Translations under genes and position numbers: made by a program | Notes under the pieces: model-generated | Seen by the model: only the letters and a program-made list of their open reading frames with translations | What the model was told of the DNA's origin: nothing | The model's database searches: none | In this document: positions 62,996 to 64,000 of the stretch, piece by piece | Layout of the letters: each line of letters begins with the position of its first letter | Position numbering within the stretch: the first letter of the stretch is position 1 | From: Xanthomonas fragariae | Lineage (GTDB): Bacteria > Pseudomonadota > Gammaproteobacteria > Xanthomonadales > Xanthomonadaceae | NCBI RefSeq assembly: GCF_017603965.1 | Contig: NZ_CP071955.1 | Coordinates: forward strand, 496,001 to 560,000 | Length of the DNA stretch: 64,000 nucleotides | Direction: 5' to 3'

Positions 62996-64000
62996 ATGGC
63001 CGAAATCAAGGAAGCACTTGTCCCCGATATCGGTGACTACAGCGATGTCCCGGTGATCGAGGTGCTGGTGTCGGTCGGCGATACGGTCAGCAAGGACCAG
63101 AGCTTGGTCACGCTGGAATCGGACAAGGCCACGATGGAAGTGCCCTCGTCGGTGTCCGGCGTGGTCAAGGAGATCAAGGTCAAGGTCGGCGATTCACTGT
63201 CGCAAGGCGCTTTGGTGGCGTTGATCGAAGTGGCCGATGCTGGCGCCGATAGCGCACCTGCTCCTGCGCTTGCCGCACCGACCAAGGCCGCTGCTGCACC
63301 GGCGCCTGCCACCAAGGCCGAACCGGTTGCGGCGGCGTCTTCGGAAGGTGGCTTGGTCGAAGCGCTTGTGCCCGATATCGGCGACTACACCGACATCCCG
63401 GTGATCGAAGTGCTGGTCGCTGTGGGCGACACCGTCGCCAAGGACCAGAGCTTGGTCACGCTGGAATCGGACAAGGCCACGATGGAAGTGCCCTCGTCGG
63501 CCGCTGGTGTAGTAAAAGAACTGCGGGTCAAGGTGGGCGACACCCTTTCGCAGGGCAACGTGGTGGCGATCATCGCCGCCAGCGATGGTGGCGCCGGTGC
63601 GGCGCAGCCGCCGGCCAAGCCCGCCACCGAGTCCTCCGAGACCTCCGGCAAGGTCGAGCCGGTCGCCGTGTCCGAAGTGCCGGACAAGCTTGCTCAGCGA
63701 GAGATCGCGCAGGTGCAGGGCGCACGATTCAGCGGGCCGTCGCAGCCTGCCCCGCAATCGCAGGGTGGCCAGCCGTCCGCCGGTAGTCCGAGCAGCCCGC
63801 CGGTGACCTTCGATGCGGACAGCGTGCTGCCGTCCAAGGTGCCTTATGCCAGCCCGGTAGTGCGCTTATTCGCCCGCGAGCTCGGCGTGGACCTGGGCCA
63901 GATCAAAGGCAGCGAGAAGGGCGGACGTATCACTCGCCAGGACGTGCAGCGCTTCGTCAAGGCCGCACTCAGCGGTGGCGCGCCTGCCGCAGCCGGCGCC
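62996..64000 (+). CDS. aceF: Dihydrolipoamide acetyltransferase (pyruvate dehydrogenase E2), 3' end outside window
   Basis: The 335 visible residues contain two lipoyl domains, each with the lipoylated Lys in ESDKATMEVPSS. They are joined by Ala/Pro linkers. The start of the peripheral-subunit-binding domain follows (ASPVVRLFARELGVDLGQIK, GRITRQDVQRFVKAAL). The catalytic domain lies beyond the window. ATG 62996 has GGAG upstream. E2 transfers acetyl groups to CoA in the pyruvate dehydrogenase complex. Confidence 0.95.
   Translation, partial: MAEIKEALVPDIGDYSDVPVIEVLVSVGDTVSKDQSLVTLESDKATMEVPSSVSGVVKEIKVKVGDSLSQGALVALIEVADAGADSAPAPALAAPTKAAAAPAPATKAEPVAAASSEGGLVEALVPDIGDYTDIPVIEVLVAVGDTVAKDQSLVTLESDKATMEVPSSAAGVVKELRVKVGDTLSQGNVVAIIAASDGGAGAAQPPAKPATESSETSGKVEPVAVSEVPDKLAQREIAQVQGARFSGPSQPAPQSQGGQPSAGSPSSPPVTFDADSVLPSKVPYASPVVRLFARELGVDLGQIKGSEKGGRITRQDVQRFVKAALSGGAPAAAGA

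Overview
The window is a piece of a GC-rich gammaproteobacterial chromosome, most likely Xanthomonas or a very close relative. The evidence is the family set: DUF3297, DUF3247, DUF6630 and DUF1415 proteins, the trpS and rocF/tmk neighbourhoods, a YajQ-type c-di-GMP binder, a catabolic dadA-alr pair beside a divergent Lrp regulator, and several Xanthomonas-like insertion sequences. No rRNA, tRNA or CRISPR array was seen.

Layout. 1-11.8 kb: a UdgX-type uracil-DNA crosslinking protein, a fasciclin protein, two decayed genes, a Na+/H+ antiporter behind a hexanucleotide repeat, small DUF proteins, motA-motB with a good sigma-28 promoter, and msrB. 11.8-22.3 kb: Lrp regulator, dadA-alr, a hybrid histidine kinase, a sorbosone-dehydrogenase-like lipoprotein, an RsmC-like methyltransferase and an RsuA-type pseudouridine synthase. 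22.3-32.2 kb is the accessory heart of the window: a broken membrane gene, an IS5-family element of IS427 type, yajQ, a heptanucleotide repeat, a decayed IS701 element, and a partial tandem duplication of a small membrane gene and tmk. The second duplication unit carries an A+T-richer module: a secreted 338-aa protein, a 99-aa membrane partner, and a zinc-ribbon ORF broken by an amber codon. 32.4-52.9 kb is mostly housekeeping: arginase, two entericidin-like lipoproteins, trpS, DMT transporters, a hydrolase, a catalase/cytochrome b561 pair beside a ruined ECF sigma gene, an M17 aminopeptidase, a HAD phosphatase, an AI-2E family permease, a YqjD/YqjE-like operon, a DegP-type protease, a lysine-rich repeat protein and a two-component system. 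53-64 kb: small envelope genes, a compound IS701+IS5 insertion directly upstream of metNIQ, ompW, a hypoxanthine-DNA glycosylase and the start of the pyruvate dehydrogenase E2 gene.

A recurring theme is a 142-bp MITE-like element whose ends match the IS427-type element at 24210-25075. Five clear copies and two decayed ones are present, and several sit exactly on or provide the stop codon of the upstream gene. Many accessory genes are visibly decaying through frameshifts, nonsense codons and deletions.
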